Shown: piece after piece, positions 1 to 9,588 of the stretch
Position numbering within the stretch: position 1 is the stretch's first letter
Layout: the number at the start of each line of letters is the position of its first letter
Origin: Heterobilharzia americana
Taxonomy: Eukaryota > Platyhelminthes > Trematoda > Strigeidida > Schistosomatidae
Direction of reading: 5' to 3'
Assembly: GCA_944470555.2 (NCBI GenBank)
Contig: OX104129.1
Coordinates: 49,075,998-49,139,997 of the forward strand
Length of the DNA stretch: 64,000 bases
Translations under genes and position numbers: made by a program
Notes under the pieces: model-generated
Databases searched by the model: none
What the model saw: the letters and a program-made list of their open reading frames with translations, nothing else
Told to the model about the DNA's origin: nothing

Positions 1-790
1 GAACCTTCATCGTAACTTTTAATAACAATTGCTTTCCTCCCTGCATAGCGTCCAGCTAATACAAGCACGACGACACCAGGTCGCATAAGCCGAACCCCCG
101 TTCTAAAGAATTACACTAATAACTAAAGTGCTTACTTTCCGTCACGCGACATCGTTTTCAAAACTGTGGCTTGAAAGGGAAACGACTTTAAACAATAGGA
201 TTCGTGAAGCCTGATGTTGTTGAATGAAGAAGTTACAGCTTGCTATTATAATTTCGGAAATCTAGGAGGATTATTTTCTTTTATCGTGGATTGCCTAATA
301 TAAATGTTCAAAGTCCCAAAGCTTTTATGTCGCTAAGTAGTGAGATTGGCGTCTGTGACACTTGGATGGAATCTTTATTATCATTCTTCATTCTTATTAT
401 CTTCTTACGGAACTTATAAAAGGAACTTTTTCGAACTCTGGTACTGATATATCGTCGTGCTTGTACACCTCTGCTCTTTTGTCGTGGATGATATACACAG
501 TACCTCGCAGGTGAGTTGGCAAAGCACCGGGTCGCTGGTTCGAATCCAGCTGCGGTCAATATTTTCGCCTCACCTTCAATCGCTCTGCAGTATAAGTGAT
601 GGTCTGCCAGACTACGGCTATCTCAGATAGTCAAATGATAGACGCAAAATTAATAATAGTAATGATGACGATTTAAGAGTACGGGGATTCCTCTAGCGGA
701 AGGTGAAGATGATAATAACAAAAGGAACATTAATGAAACAACAAAAGATAAAATCAAGTTAAGACCTTGGCAGAGATAAAAATGTAAGTG
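1..790. other. Non-coding flank with a tRNA-like B-box
   Basis: No protein domain is recognisable. Positions 537-547 match the RNA polymerase III B-box consensus (GGTTCGAATCC). The preceding A-box-like TGGCAAAGC near 517 is only about 10 nt away, too close for a tRNA gene, so this may be the remnant of a tRNA-derived SINE. The minus-strand reading frame over it (308-559) has no recognisable domain and is probably fortuitous. Confidence 0.3.
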
Positions 791-881
791 CTTCTTGCTC
801 TAATCAATAAGACCGAAACTGACTGTTTGACTGAGGATTATAGGGAAAAGCAGAAACCAAGGCTAGATATTTTGCTGGGGC
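791..881 (+). pseudogene. CR1-like non-LTR element, piece 1 (upstream of RT)
   Basis: Residues read as ALINKTETDCLTEDYREK and, after a frame change, as ARYFAG. This is the region that precedes the reverse transcriptase in CR1/Jockey-type elements, ending in a 'yF..xFT.E' motif. The motif is cut at 881 by the LTR element beginning at 882 and resumes at 9593 as FTQEFSKDT, so 791-881 and 9589-11017 were one element. Stops and a frameshift mean it is dead. How far it extends left of 791 is unclear. Confidence 0.6.
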
Positions 882-1265
882 TGTAGTGCACCTTCCTGGC
901 CCCAAAAGATAACTAGGGCTAAAATAAATAGTTTAAATTAAATTAACTAAATAAATCTCTAGCTTGTCTCCGGATACTCAGGGTGTTTTAAGTTTTGTTT
1001 CAACGAGCATGCATCCGAGCAGGCTTGGACGCCACTTTGTGCTCCATTGTGCTGGTTACTACGCACGTACTCCGAGTCCTTAGTTCAGCCTTACAAGCCA
1101 ATTCATTATTGCTACCTTTACTTTGATTAAATACATAGTTCCTTCAAATACATTGCGTATCAGTTCTTTTGATTTGTGTTTTGTTATCAGTACTTACACG
1201 TCAGGTAAGGTACTGGTTAAGTAGGGTTGATCAAACGTTACGGAATTGTAACACGCACCCCTACG
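882..1265 (+). repeat. Left LTR of gypsy element 1
   Basis: 384 bp, nearly identical to 9205-9588. It begins TG; the last base is G where the right LTR has A (CTACG versus CTACA), so the canonical TG...CA ends are one substitution away. A diverged solo copy in reverse lies at 49869-50292. Confidence 0.9.
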
Positions 1266-1268
1266 AGT

Positions 1269-1283
1269 TGGTGAGCCCGAGTA
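1269..1283 (+). promoter_or_regulatory. Primer-binding site of gypsy element 1
   Basis: TGGTGAGCCCGAGTA begins 3 nt inside the left LTR. The leading TGG pairs with a tRNA CCA end. The same nine bases TGGTGAGCC sit at the equivalent place in gypsy element 2 (minus strand, 15862-15876), so both families appear to prime from the same tRNA. Confidence 0.6.
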
Positions 1284-1473
1284 TCACTTCTTTGTCTAGT
1301 ACCTTTGTTTTTCTTCCGTTGATTTATCTGGCCTATTTTTGTTTTTGGCAGTCTCGCGTTTTTTTATTGCACTCCTCATTGGTTATTTTTGCATTGAGAT
1401 TTATTATTACTATTATCACCATCGTGCCTCTTTAATTCCCTGATCAGTGGCTGATAACGACTAGACCGCGCGG

Positions 1474-2178
1474 ATGGCCGTAACCCCCCAGCTTCCCATC
1501 TTCTGTGCCCACAGACCATCTGCGTGGTTCTCCCATGTGGAAGCTCAGTTTGCCTTGAGACACATTCAATCACAAGAAACCAAGTCCAACTTAGTCATCG
1601 TCAGCTTACCCGAAAATGTGATCGAAGACGTCTCACATGTGCTAGATGACCCAGCACCGAATCTTTACGATCGCCTCAAAACCGCCCTCATCAAACGTGT
1701 TGCACTTACTGACCAGCAGAAAGTGCAAGAACTTTTCAGGGATGTGCATCTGGGTGATCGTAAGCCGACGCAACTGCTTCGTCAGATGAAGCAGCTGATT
1801 GCTGACTTCAACATTGATGAAGCATTTCTCAAGCAACTGTGGTTACAGAGGTTACCACAGTCGGTTCAAGGGATCCTCGCGGCCTCCCATAAGTGTCCCT
1901 TAATAGAGCTGGCGGAAGCGGCTGACAGAGCTGTGGATGCTACGAAACCCAACACTAGTATCTCAGCTGCATTATCTACTGCCACGGATTCGCCCACGGA
2001 TCCTCCCTCGGCTGGTGAGCCAACAAGTTTCGATGTTATACCTCACATCTCGAAATTGTATGAGGAGTTGTGCAGCATCAGGAACGAAATGCGGTCCGGT
2101 AGTGCTTCCAAAAGTCGCACGCCTCGCTCGCGCGACAGGTCTGCCTCCCGTACTGGTAGCAGGCGTTCCAAATCGTGA
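1474..2178 (+). CDS. Gag polyprotein, gypsy element 1 (234 aa, frameshifted end)
   Basis: Capsid-type Gag of the CsRn1 lineage, which would assemble the particle in which the element is reverse transcribed. It opens with an APQLPxF..PSAWF-like segment and continues with the helical capsid region (KVQELFRDVHLGDRKPTQLL, then FLKQLWLQRLP). This arrangement is typical of flatworm and insect gypsy Gag. The serine/arginine-rich end from about residue 205 runs into a stop at 2178. The nucleic-acid-binding CHCC motif lies just past it in another frame (2195-2275), so a frameshift separates the two. The ATG at 1474 is the first that covers the capsid homology. Confidence 0.72.
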   Translation: MAVTPQLPIFCAHRPSAWFSHVEAQFALRHIQSQETKSNLVIVSLPENVIEDVSHVLDDPAPNLYDRLKTALIKRVALTDQQKVQELFRDVHLGDRKPTQLLRQMKQLIADFNIDEAFLKQLWLQRLPQSVQGILAASHKCPLIELAEAADRAVDATKPNTSISAALSTATDSPTDPPSAGEPTSFDVIPHISKLYEELCSIRNEMRSGSASKSRTPRSRDRSASRTGSRRSKS

Positions 2179-2870
2179 CAATCCCAACCCGGGTTGTGCT
2201 GGTATCATAAACGTCATGGTGCCAATGCCAAAAGGTGCACTCGACCTTGCACCTTCGAGGCTAACCAGACGGGAAACGTGTGAGCCAGCACGTGGCAGCG
2301 ACTAACGTCTCTGGTGAGCATGATACATGATACGTCACTGATCGACATTCTGGGATACGCTTCCTAGTTGACACTGGGGCGGGAGCTAGCGTCATCCCAC
2401 CTACGAAGGAAGAGCGTCTGCGGCCAATGTCTCTGCAACTTCGTGCCGCCAACGGTTCGCCCATCACAACCTATGGTAGGAGATTCCTCGACCTCAACCT
2501 TGGATTGCGTCGTCCCTTCCGTCGGGTTTTCATAGCGGCGGATGTGACCACCGGTATTACTGGTATGCATCTCTTACAGCACTACCAGCTGCTGGTAGAT
2601 GCTGGCAAGCATAAGTTGATAGATTCTACCACAACACTCCCTGTTTTCGGTATAGTCACAAAGACGCCGCCCCTCAGTCCCATGTACTGCACGACGGACG
2701 CTTCTAGTCCCTACGCGTCCATCATTCAGTCATTTCCGGATGCCTTTAAGCCAAGTCGTTGTGTACCTTGTGTGACTTCGAAGGTTTCTCATCACATAAC
2801 GACGACTGGCCCGCCAGCGTTTGCGAAACCACGGCGATTATCCCGGAGAAACTGTGAGCTGTAAAAGCTG
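2179..2870 (+). pseudogene. Gag CHCC motif and aspartic protease, gypsy element 1
   Basis: One frame reads CWYHKRHGANAKRCTRPC. This C-x3-H-type 'CHCC' arrangement marks the CsRn1 clade in place of the usual CCHC knuckle. Downstream, FLVDTGAGASVIPP is the retropepsin active site (DTGA), where polyproteins would be cleaved. It is followed by a flap-like region with LQHYQLLVDAGKHKL. The pieces lie in different frames with stops between them, so no protease could be made. Gypsy element 2 has the same order at 14238-15006 (minus). Confidence 0.7.
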
Positions 2871-3400
2871 AGTTTGAACACTTGCTCGAAATGAGAATGA
2901 TCAGACCATCCAACAGTCCATGGTCTTCACCCTTGCATGTGGTACCCAAGAACAATGGTATGGACTGGAGGCCTTGTGGCGACTACCGAAGGCTAAACGC
3001 TAAGACGATTCCAGATCGTTACCCAGCCCCTCACATACACGACTTGACTGCATCTTTAAAAGGTTCGTTTACCTTCAGTAAGTTTGACCTGACGCTTGCA
3101 AATCAGATCCTAGTTCATCCTGATGATGACGGCCGTTATTACACCGGTAGACCTCTTTGAGGTTCTTCGCATGCCCTTTGGTCTTCGCAACACCGCACAA
3201 ACCTTCCAACGTTTTATTCACGATGTTTTACGTGGATAAGACTTCGCCTATGCCTATTTAGACGACATACCAATCACTAGTCCAGATGAAGACACCCATT
3301 TTAACCACTTGAAGCAGGCCTTTGCCAGACTGCCAGAGCATTCGATGTCAGTCAGCCGGGCTAAATGACAGATTGGCGTTCAATCACTGAAATTTTTGGG
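2870..3400 (+). pseudogene. Reverse transcriptase domain, gypsy element 1
   Basis: The RT palm and fingers are recognisable as SSPLHVVPKNNG, then CGDYRRLNAKTIPDRYPAPH and SKFDL. The catalytic AYLDDI is near 3250-3270. A frameshift near 3125 and stops near 3160 and 3237 break it. The active-site residues themselves are unchanged; decay is by indel and nonsense mutation. Confidence 0.75.
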
Positions 3401-5045
3401 ACATGTTATTGACGAGCAGGTCATTCGCCAACTACTTGAAAAAGTACAGGCGATCCAACACTTTCCAGTCCCAATGTCACCCAAAGCTCTGCATGCATTT
3501 CTGGTGAGCCATTATCGCTGTTTTGTCTCTCAGTGTGCTCACGTTTTGACTGAGCTGACCAACCTGCTGAAAAGTAAATGCAAAACTTTCAGCATGACTC
3601 CGGAGGCACTAGACGCATTTCGCAAGATCAAAACAGCAATAGCAGATGCCACGATGTTGTTGCATCAGGACGTAAACCTGCCTCTTAGCATTGCGGTTGA
3701 TGTCTCTAACACTGCCAATGGAGTCGCATTGCAACAATTTCTGGATCACACTTGGATCCCAGTTGCATTCTTCTCCTCGAAGCTATCCACCTGCGAAATG
3801 CGGCACAGCACCTTTTGCCGGGAATTGCTTGCCACATATGCCTCCGTTAAGAATTTTCGTCACTTTGTGCAAGGTCGTGATTTCACCATCCTTACCGACC
3901 ATCAACCTTTGACTTACGCCTTACACACCACCACCGACAGATATTCATCGCATGAATTACGTCATCTGGACTATATTTCGCAATTCACGTCGGACATCCG
4001 TCACATTTCTGGTGTGAATAACCCTGCCTCAGACACATTGTCTCGCGTTTGCACCACTACTTTACCTCGAGCAGTTGACTTATGGAAGGTTGCTGAACTT
4101 CAGGATTCAGACGAGGAGATTGAAAAACTCCAACACACAGCTTCTCTGAAGACAATCCGTTTACCGCTCCTGAACGGCGAAGGGACAATATTATGCGACG
4201 TCTCCACAGGCACACCTAGACTAGTTGTTCCTTCACCCTGGCGTGAGCATGTTTTTGATGCTTTGCACAGTCTTTCGCATCCTGGTATCCATGCTACTGA
4301 CAAACTGATATCTACTGGGTTTGTATGGCCTGGTATTAACCGTGATGTTCGAAACTGGACACGGTCATGTATTTGGTGCCAACGTTCCAAGGTGAGTCAT
4401 CACAGCGTCCCACCACTTGGAACTTTCACCAAACCGGACTCACGATTCGCTCATGTCCATTTAGACATTGTTGGCCCACTTCCACCCTCCGATGGATATA
4501 GTTACCTACTGACATGGGTCAATAGGTTTACTCGCTGGCCGTTGGCCATCCCATTGTCTAACATTGCTGCCGAAACAGTAAGTCGGGTCTTCGTCGGAGG
4601 ATGGGTTTCACAGTTTGGATGCCGTTTCACCGTGACAACCGACAGAGGCCGACAGTTCGAATCCGCTACCTTCCGGAAGCTGATGAATCTGTTGGGATGC
4701 AAACGCATCCGCACTACCGCATATCATCCAGCTTCCAATGGTTTGGTGGAGCGATTCCACCGACACCTTAAGAGCGCACTAATAGCAGTCGACAATATGA
4801 AATGGACTGAGTCTCTGCCGTTGGTTCTTCTCAGCATTCGTTCTACGCTTAAGACGGATATACAGTGTACACCTGCTGAGTTGGTTTACCGTAGTAACTT
4901 ACGTTTGCCGGCGAAATGGTCGCTTCAGATTGTGGTGACCCAACTCCTGCCAGTATACATGGCTATGCGCAAACTCTTAAATTACACATGGGTTGCCTAC
5001 AACCTCCATTTACACGGATACAATGTGGCGGGTGCAGTTGGATAA
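3396..5045 (+). pseudogene. RNase H and integrase part of pol, gypsy element 1
   Basis: Open for 549 codons, although this is the 3' part of pol and the ATG is internal. RNase H (about residues 95-215) degrades RNA in RNA/DNA hybrids; likely acidic residues are D102, E143, D168 and D213. Integrase follows: zinc-binding region H295, H299, C325, C328, then the core triad D357, D416, E452 with a 35-residue D-E spacing (D,D35E). This would insert cDNA into the host chromosome. Near 4912 the frame shifts, so the last 50 or so residues are not native; the true continuation is in other frames (4916-5190). The triad is complete. Confidence 0.85.
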
Positions 5046-5190
5046 AAGACTCCAAGATTGCACTCACGTCTTTGTGCGTTGTGACGGTGTACGTAAACCC
5101 TTACAGCCACCATACGATGGACCTTTCAAGGTTCTCTGTAAGAAAGAAAAGCTTTTCGTCACTGACAGATCCGGACGCAGGATTCCGTAG
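4993..5190 (+). pseudogene. Integrase C-terminal piece, gypsy element 1
   Basis: From about 5020 the frame reads QDCTHVFVRCDGVRKPLQPP, then YDGPFKV. This is the SH3-like/GPY-F module that ends gypsy integrases. Gypsy element 2 has the counterpart DCTHVFVRHNGVHNP (minus, about 11975-12035). It ends at a stop at 5188-5190 and is out of frame with the main pol frame. Confidence 0.7.
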
Positions 5191-5494
5191 GAGGACGACC
5201 CACCTTCCTCTACGCCGACACAACTCGAAATTCCGTCGCCGCCAGACTCCTAGATCGACTCGTCCGGCTGTGCGAACCCCGAATCTTCTAAAAGAGCCAC
5301 CTCTGGTAGCACTGGTCCAGTACCCTCTACGCCTGCTGGGAGGCGTGTACTCTGGTCCGACGATACACCGATTTCGCTAGCCCAAGCGCAACTTCACACT
5401 TGGTAGATTTGGAGTTTCAACTATTTTATCCTTGCATGCACTAACACTGCGTTTTCATATCTAAAGTTTTCACAAGTTTTGTTCATTACTTAAA

Positions 5495-5682
5495 AAAATT
5501 TTTTCACAAAAAAGCAACTCGAAAATACAACCAAAACTTCACAAGGGTTGTTTTGCTTGGTCATTATCTTTTTCCTGTACTTGCCTCACTTCTCATTTGT
5601 TTAGTTTTCTTTCCTTAGCACTCTAACGTCCTACTTCTTTCTTCTTGCAGAACCTAGGAAATGCGTTGAAAATTGGATACAG
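5495..5682 (+). repeat. Left copy of 188-bp duplication flanking the LINE
   Basis: About 188 bp repeated at 8697-8884 with roughly eight differences. Both copies end GGATACAGTT. The left one runs straight into the LINE tail and the right one continues into gypsy element 1, so this is a target-site duplication. Confidence 0.8.
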
Positions 5683-8600
5683 TTAATAATAATAATAATA
5701 TATTTCATGCAACAAAGGTTACATGAATACAAACCAGTTTACAGGTTTGATCACTTTGGTAATGAGAGATGACTATTATGTACAATGTTATGCTATACAT
5801 TAGATGCTGTGATTTATGGCATATAGGAGGCATGTTGAAGCAGGCTCAGTTCGAATTTGAAGATTATCCGGTCATCGTTTGAATCATCCAATATTCTTGA
5901 AGGTGAGGCCGCATCACAGTCATGACCTTGGGTGTGCGCGTTCGTCATCAGGTTTCGGTGGCAATATTTCCCACTGACGAATGCGATTTGTAGGATTCCA
6001 TTTGAATGCAGGACTGGTTAAGTAAATCTGAAAAGTGAATAACAAAAGCGAGCAGCAGGCGAAATTTGTAACAGGAGCACAAAAATACGCAGGAGTAGAT
6101 CGACCATGATACATCTGGGTGAGTTTGTACTGACTATTAAACTTACTTGAGGAAGTGTCCAGAACCAACTGTTTAGAGGTAAGCTTAGGTGGAAGAAGAT
6201 GAAGGTGCGCACGACAGTAATGAAAGTCAGTCTGAAGCTGAAGATATCACTACGAAATAGAAAGATTAGAGGATATTTGACCAGGTATTAACTTGTTATA
6301 TACCTATGTACAAGCGTATGATGAAGTTATAAACATTTAGGTGAAATTCGTGGTTTTTTTTGTTCTTAGGACCACCACCCTTTATCTGGTCACGAGGGGA
6401 TGATCATGGTGTTGCCTGTTGAGCATTACCATATCGGGTCTACCGAAACTATGTTGGTGCAGAGTACTTAGATGTAAGTACTGATGACAAAGGGCAAATA
6501 ATAAAGAGTTGCATGCTATGAAAATGCACCGACAGACAGTTCTTTTATCTTTTCGGAGTAGAGAGATTACTTTAAGGGGCGATTTTTAGGAAATAGGTGT
6601 TAAGTCGTGAGATCGGTTAGGTTGTGAAGAAAAGTAGGTTACATTTGAGTATCTAATAAGTTCACTGTAGCATATCGTGTCGCACTCCGCTTCCTGTTCA
6701 CTCTTGGTCATTTTTTTTCTAAGAAATTAGATTTTAACTTAACTATTGCGTTTAGTTTTCGGCATTGTATACTTATGTCATTGCTGTTAGTCTCCCTTGA
6801 GTCTAGGTACCAGTAGTACCTTAGTGCATGGCATTACCGTTTGTGGTTTGGCCGTCAACGAATTGATGAGATTCGTTAGATAGGAGGAATTTACTAAGTA
6901 GTCGTTGAAACTGGCCGAGCGAACGGCATGCTCGTATAGGAGCGGGAAGTTTGTTCCACAGCATACTGTATTGCGTTATGAAAAACCTACATCGAAGTTT
7001 TGAGCGATACTTATTTATTGGGATGATGTTCTCGCTATTACGCAGATTATATGCCTGTGTTGTTTTAAAAGTGACAGCACATTTCGTTTTAGGGTTTGTA
7101 AATAAAAGACGAAAAAGAAGTGTTAAGTTGAGCTTCAGGCGTCTCAGCCAGAGTGATTCTAGTCCTAGTTTTTTGCATCTTGCTTCGTAAGGAAGTCCTT
7201 CGTTATGTATTAGTAGGCGCCGAGTAAAGTTCCGTTGAATGTTCTCTACTCGAATTCTGTCCGACACATTCATGCTACCATAGATAACGGTGCAGTACTC
7301 TAATATTGGGCGAACCATAGCCTTGTACAGTATAAGTTTTGCCTCAGGTATGAGTATGTTTCTGTGTAGAAGACCGATGAGTCTTCTGCCCTTGGAAACT
7401 ACTGAGTCTGCATACTCCGTAAAAGTCAAACTTCTGGAGTAAGTGATTCCGAGGTCTTTCACAGTGTTGTATACCTGCAGTGCAATATCACCCAAGTGTA
7501 GCGTTACTTCTGGGTGGGATTTATTGAAATGGAGGATGCCACTTTTATTTGGGTTTAGAGGGAGCTGCCAGGTCTCGCTCCATATGAATATCCTCTTCAG
7601 ATCTTCTTGTATTTGAGAGAAACCCTGTGTTAGTGCTGCAGGAGAAAAGCTGTAGACTATCTTCAAGTCGTCAGCGAAAAGGTAGGGTATGCCATTTCGG
7701 ATAACACTGCAGATATCGTTTACATAGATTAGGAAAAGTATCGGTCCTAGCACACTACCCTGGACGACACCACTTTGTATAAGTCTAGGGGTGGAGTAGC
7801 AATTACTGAATTTTACTACTTGGAAGCGACCCTCTAAAGATGTTCTGAGCCAGGACAGTAACGGGTCTCGGAAACCATATGATTGCAACTTAGTGACCAG
7901 GCGTTTGTGAGGCACCTTATCGAATGCTTGCTTGAAGTCTAAGAAAAGGGTAGTTACAAATAGGCCTTGGTCACGCTTGCTTGTAACGTTGTCTAGATAG
8001 TCAAGATAGCTTGTAGTGCATGACCGGCCTTTCAAGAATCCATGTTGTGCTGGTGAGAGTAATTGGTTAGTCGTCATATAGTCGACAACTGCTTTCACAA
8101 TCACCTTTTCCATAGTCCTGGATACTACTGACGTGATGTTTATAGGTCGGTAGTTTTCTATATTAGATGTTGGTCCACATTTATGCTTAGGACATATGTA
8201 TGATAGTTTCCAGTTCTCAGGGTAATTGCCACTGGAGAGGGACGTATTAAAGAGCTTCAAGAGAATCAGCGGTATATCTTCGCCACCTCTTTTTAACAAG
8301 ATGGTTGGAATTCCATCAGGCCCCGCACTGTATGAGGTTCGAAGTGATGCTATAGCTAGAGAAATGTTTTGTTTAGAGAAGAGCACTGTACTTATGGAGT
8401 GAGTTGGTGTTGACGGTGCACCAATGACTTTTATTTCGTCCTCTTGTGTAAAGCAGCTAGCAAACTGGTAACCGAACAGCTCGCTGATTTGTAGTGGGTT
8501 ATCGTAGAGGATGCCGTTGTCCATGATTAAACTAGGGGTACTATTTCTGGAGCTACTTATCCGGGTTTTCATCAGTCTCACTAGTGCTTCTGTATTACTA

Positions 8601-8696
8601 GTTTTACTACATTGGATGCGTTCTTGTTTAACGGCTTCTATTACTCTTTCTGCCTTGAATGTGTCGTATGTGTCTTTGAGTGTGACAAGCGACGAA
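5683..8696 (-). mobile_element. 5'-truncated CR1/Jockey-like LINE inserted in gypsy element 1
   Basis: Reverse-strand non-LTR element of about 3 kb. Its 3' end is an (ATT)n tail (AATAATAATAAT on the plus strand from 5683), followed inward by about 1.1 kb of apparently non-coding 3' region (5703-6820) and a long RT frame. No apurinic endonuclease domain is present, so it is truncated at the 5' end, as usual after incomplete target-primed reverse transcription. It is bounded by the 188-bp repeats. Confidence 0.82.
6821..8696 (-). CDS. Non-LTR reverse transcriptase, open frame, endonuclease missing
   Basis: The frame is open from 8764 to 6821 (647 codons), but the first 22 or so codons, including the ATG at 8764, are target DNA, so the native start is lost. 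Counted from 8764, RT motifs are SAGPDGIP (146-153), DFKQAFDKVPH (276-286), GVVQGSVLGP (332-341) and the catalytic FADD (363-366). A conserved C-terminal region follows with KDLGITYSRSLTFTEY (about 430) and the VRPILEYC-type segment. This enzyme copies LINE RNA at a nicked target. All catalytic aspartates are intact and no stop interrupts the frame. The lineage is CR1/Jockey-like; the exact family cannot be named. Confidence 0.85.
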
Positions 8697-8884
8697 TTTT
8701 TTTTCACAAAAAAGCAACTCGAAAATACAATTAAAACTTCACAAGGGTTGTTTTGCTTGGTCATTATCTTTTTTCTGTACTTGACTCACTTCTCATTTGT
8801 TTGGTTTTTCTTTCCTTAGCACTCTAATGTCCTATTTCTTTCTTCTTGCAGAACCTAGGAAATGCGTTGAAAATTGGATACAGT
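8697..8884 (+). repeat. Right copy of 188-bp LINE target duplication
   Basis: Matches 5495-5682. At its end gypsy element 1 resumes (GGCCGCTGACGATGC) and continues to the right LTR without a recognisable protein domain. Confidence 0.8.
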
Positions 8885-9188
8885 TGGCCGCTGACGATGC
8901 TACTTGGATCGTTCCTTGGTTCTCTTTGTACCAATTTTCCCCCTTATACAATCCCCGGTAGATTGAGAATCAATAGGGAAAAGTAGACGGAGGCTTTGGA
9001 TCATTTTCCACCACTGCGAGAAGGGTTGCGTCTAGACGCAAAGTTCTCTTACCTCGTAGGTGTGTATAGTTGCACTAGCTTCGGAGGCCCACAAGTCACC
9101 TACTCCATCACCAATATGGAAAGGTGTTGCGTGTCCGCCTCGCAGCCGCCTCCTAGGATCGAAGGTTGCTGGTATCCCAACAAACTTC

Positions 9189-9200
9189 TAGGAGGGGGAT
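9189..9200 (+). promoter_or_regulatory. Polypurine tract of gypsy element 1
   Basis: TAGGAGGGGGAT lies 4 nt upstream of the right LTR, where plus-strand DNA synthesis is primed in LTR retrotransposons. Confidence 0.6.
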
Positions 9201-9204
9201 AACC

Positions 9205-9588
9205 TGTAGTGCACCTTCCTGGCCCCAAAAGATAACTAGGGCTAAAATAAATAGTTTAAATTAAATTAACTAAATAAATCTCTAGCTTGTCTCCGGATAC
9301 TCAGGGTGTTTTAAGTTTTGTTTCAACGAGCATGCATCCGAGCAGGCTTGGACGCCACTTTGTGCTCCATTGTGCTGGTTACTACGCACGTACTCCGAGT
9401 CCTTAGTTCAGCCTTACAAGCCAATTCATTATTGCTACCTTTACTTTGATTAAATACATAGTTCCTTCAAATACATTGCGTATCAGTTCTTTTGATTTGT
9501 GTTTTGTTATCAGTACTTACACGTCAGGTAAGGTACTGGTTAAGTAGGGTTGATCAAACGTTACGGAATTGTAACACACACCCCTACA
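9205..9588 (+). repeat. Right LTR of gypsy element 1
   Basis: 384 bp, TGTAG...CTACA. Nearly identical to the left LTR, so insertion is recent compared with the decay of the host CR1-like element. Followed by AGGC, the probable target duplication. Confidence 0.9.

Larger units (their letters stand above)
882..9588 (+). mobile_element. CsRn1-like Ty3/gypsy LTR retrotransposon 1, LINE-interrupted
   Basis: Forward LTR element. Its 384-bp LTRs (882-1265 and 9205-9588) begin TGTAGTGCACC. A primer-binding site lies 3 nt after the left LTR and a purine-rich tract (9189-9200) just before the right LTR. The order gag, CHCC zinc motif, protease, RT, RNase H, integrase is typical of Ty3/gypsy (Metaviridae-type) elements. 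GGGC at 878-881 and AGGC at 9589-9592 are probable 4-bp target duplications with one mismatch. It sits inside a CR1-like element and is itself interrupted by a LINE (5683-8696). Several frameshifts and stops in pol make it non-autonomous. Without the LINE and one copy of the 188-bp duplication it would be about 5.5 kb, normal for the family. Confidence 0.88.

Noticed and set aside
517..547. tRNA gene
   Set aside because: B-box present but no properly spaced A-box and no cloverleaf can be formed.
308..559. 83-codon minus ORF
   Set aside because: It is read through a tRNA-like B-box region; no domain and no splice or promoter support.
1169..1435. 88-codon hydrophobic plus ORF overlapping the gypsy 1 left LTR
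   Set aside because: Starts inside the LTR and crosses the primer-binding site; T-rich DNA gives hydrophobic residues by chance.
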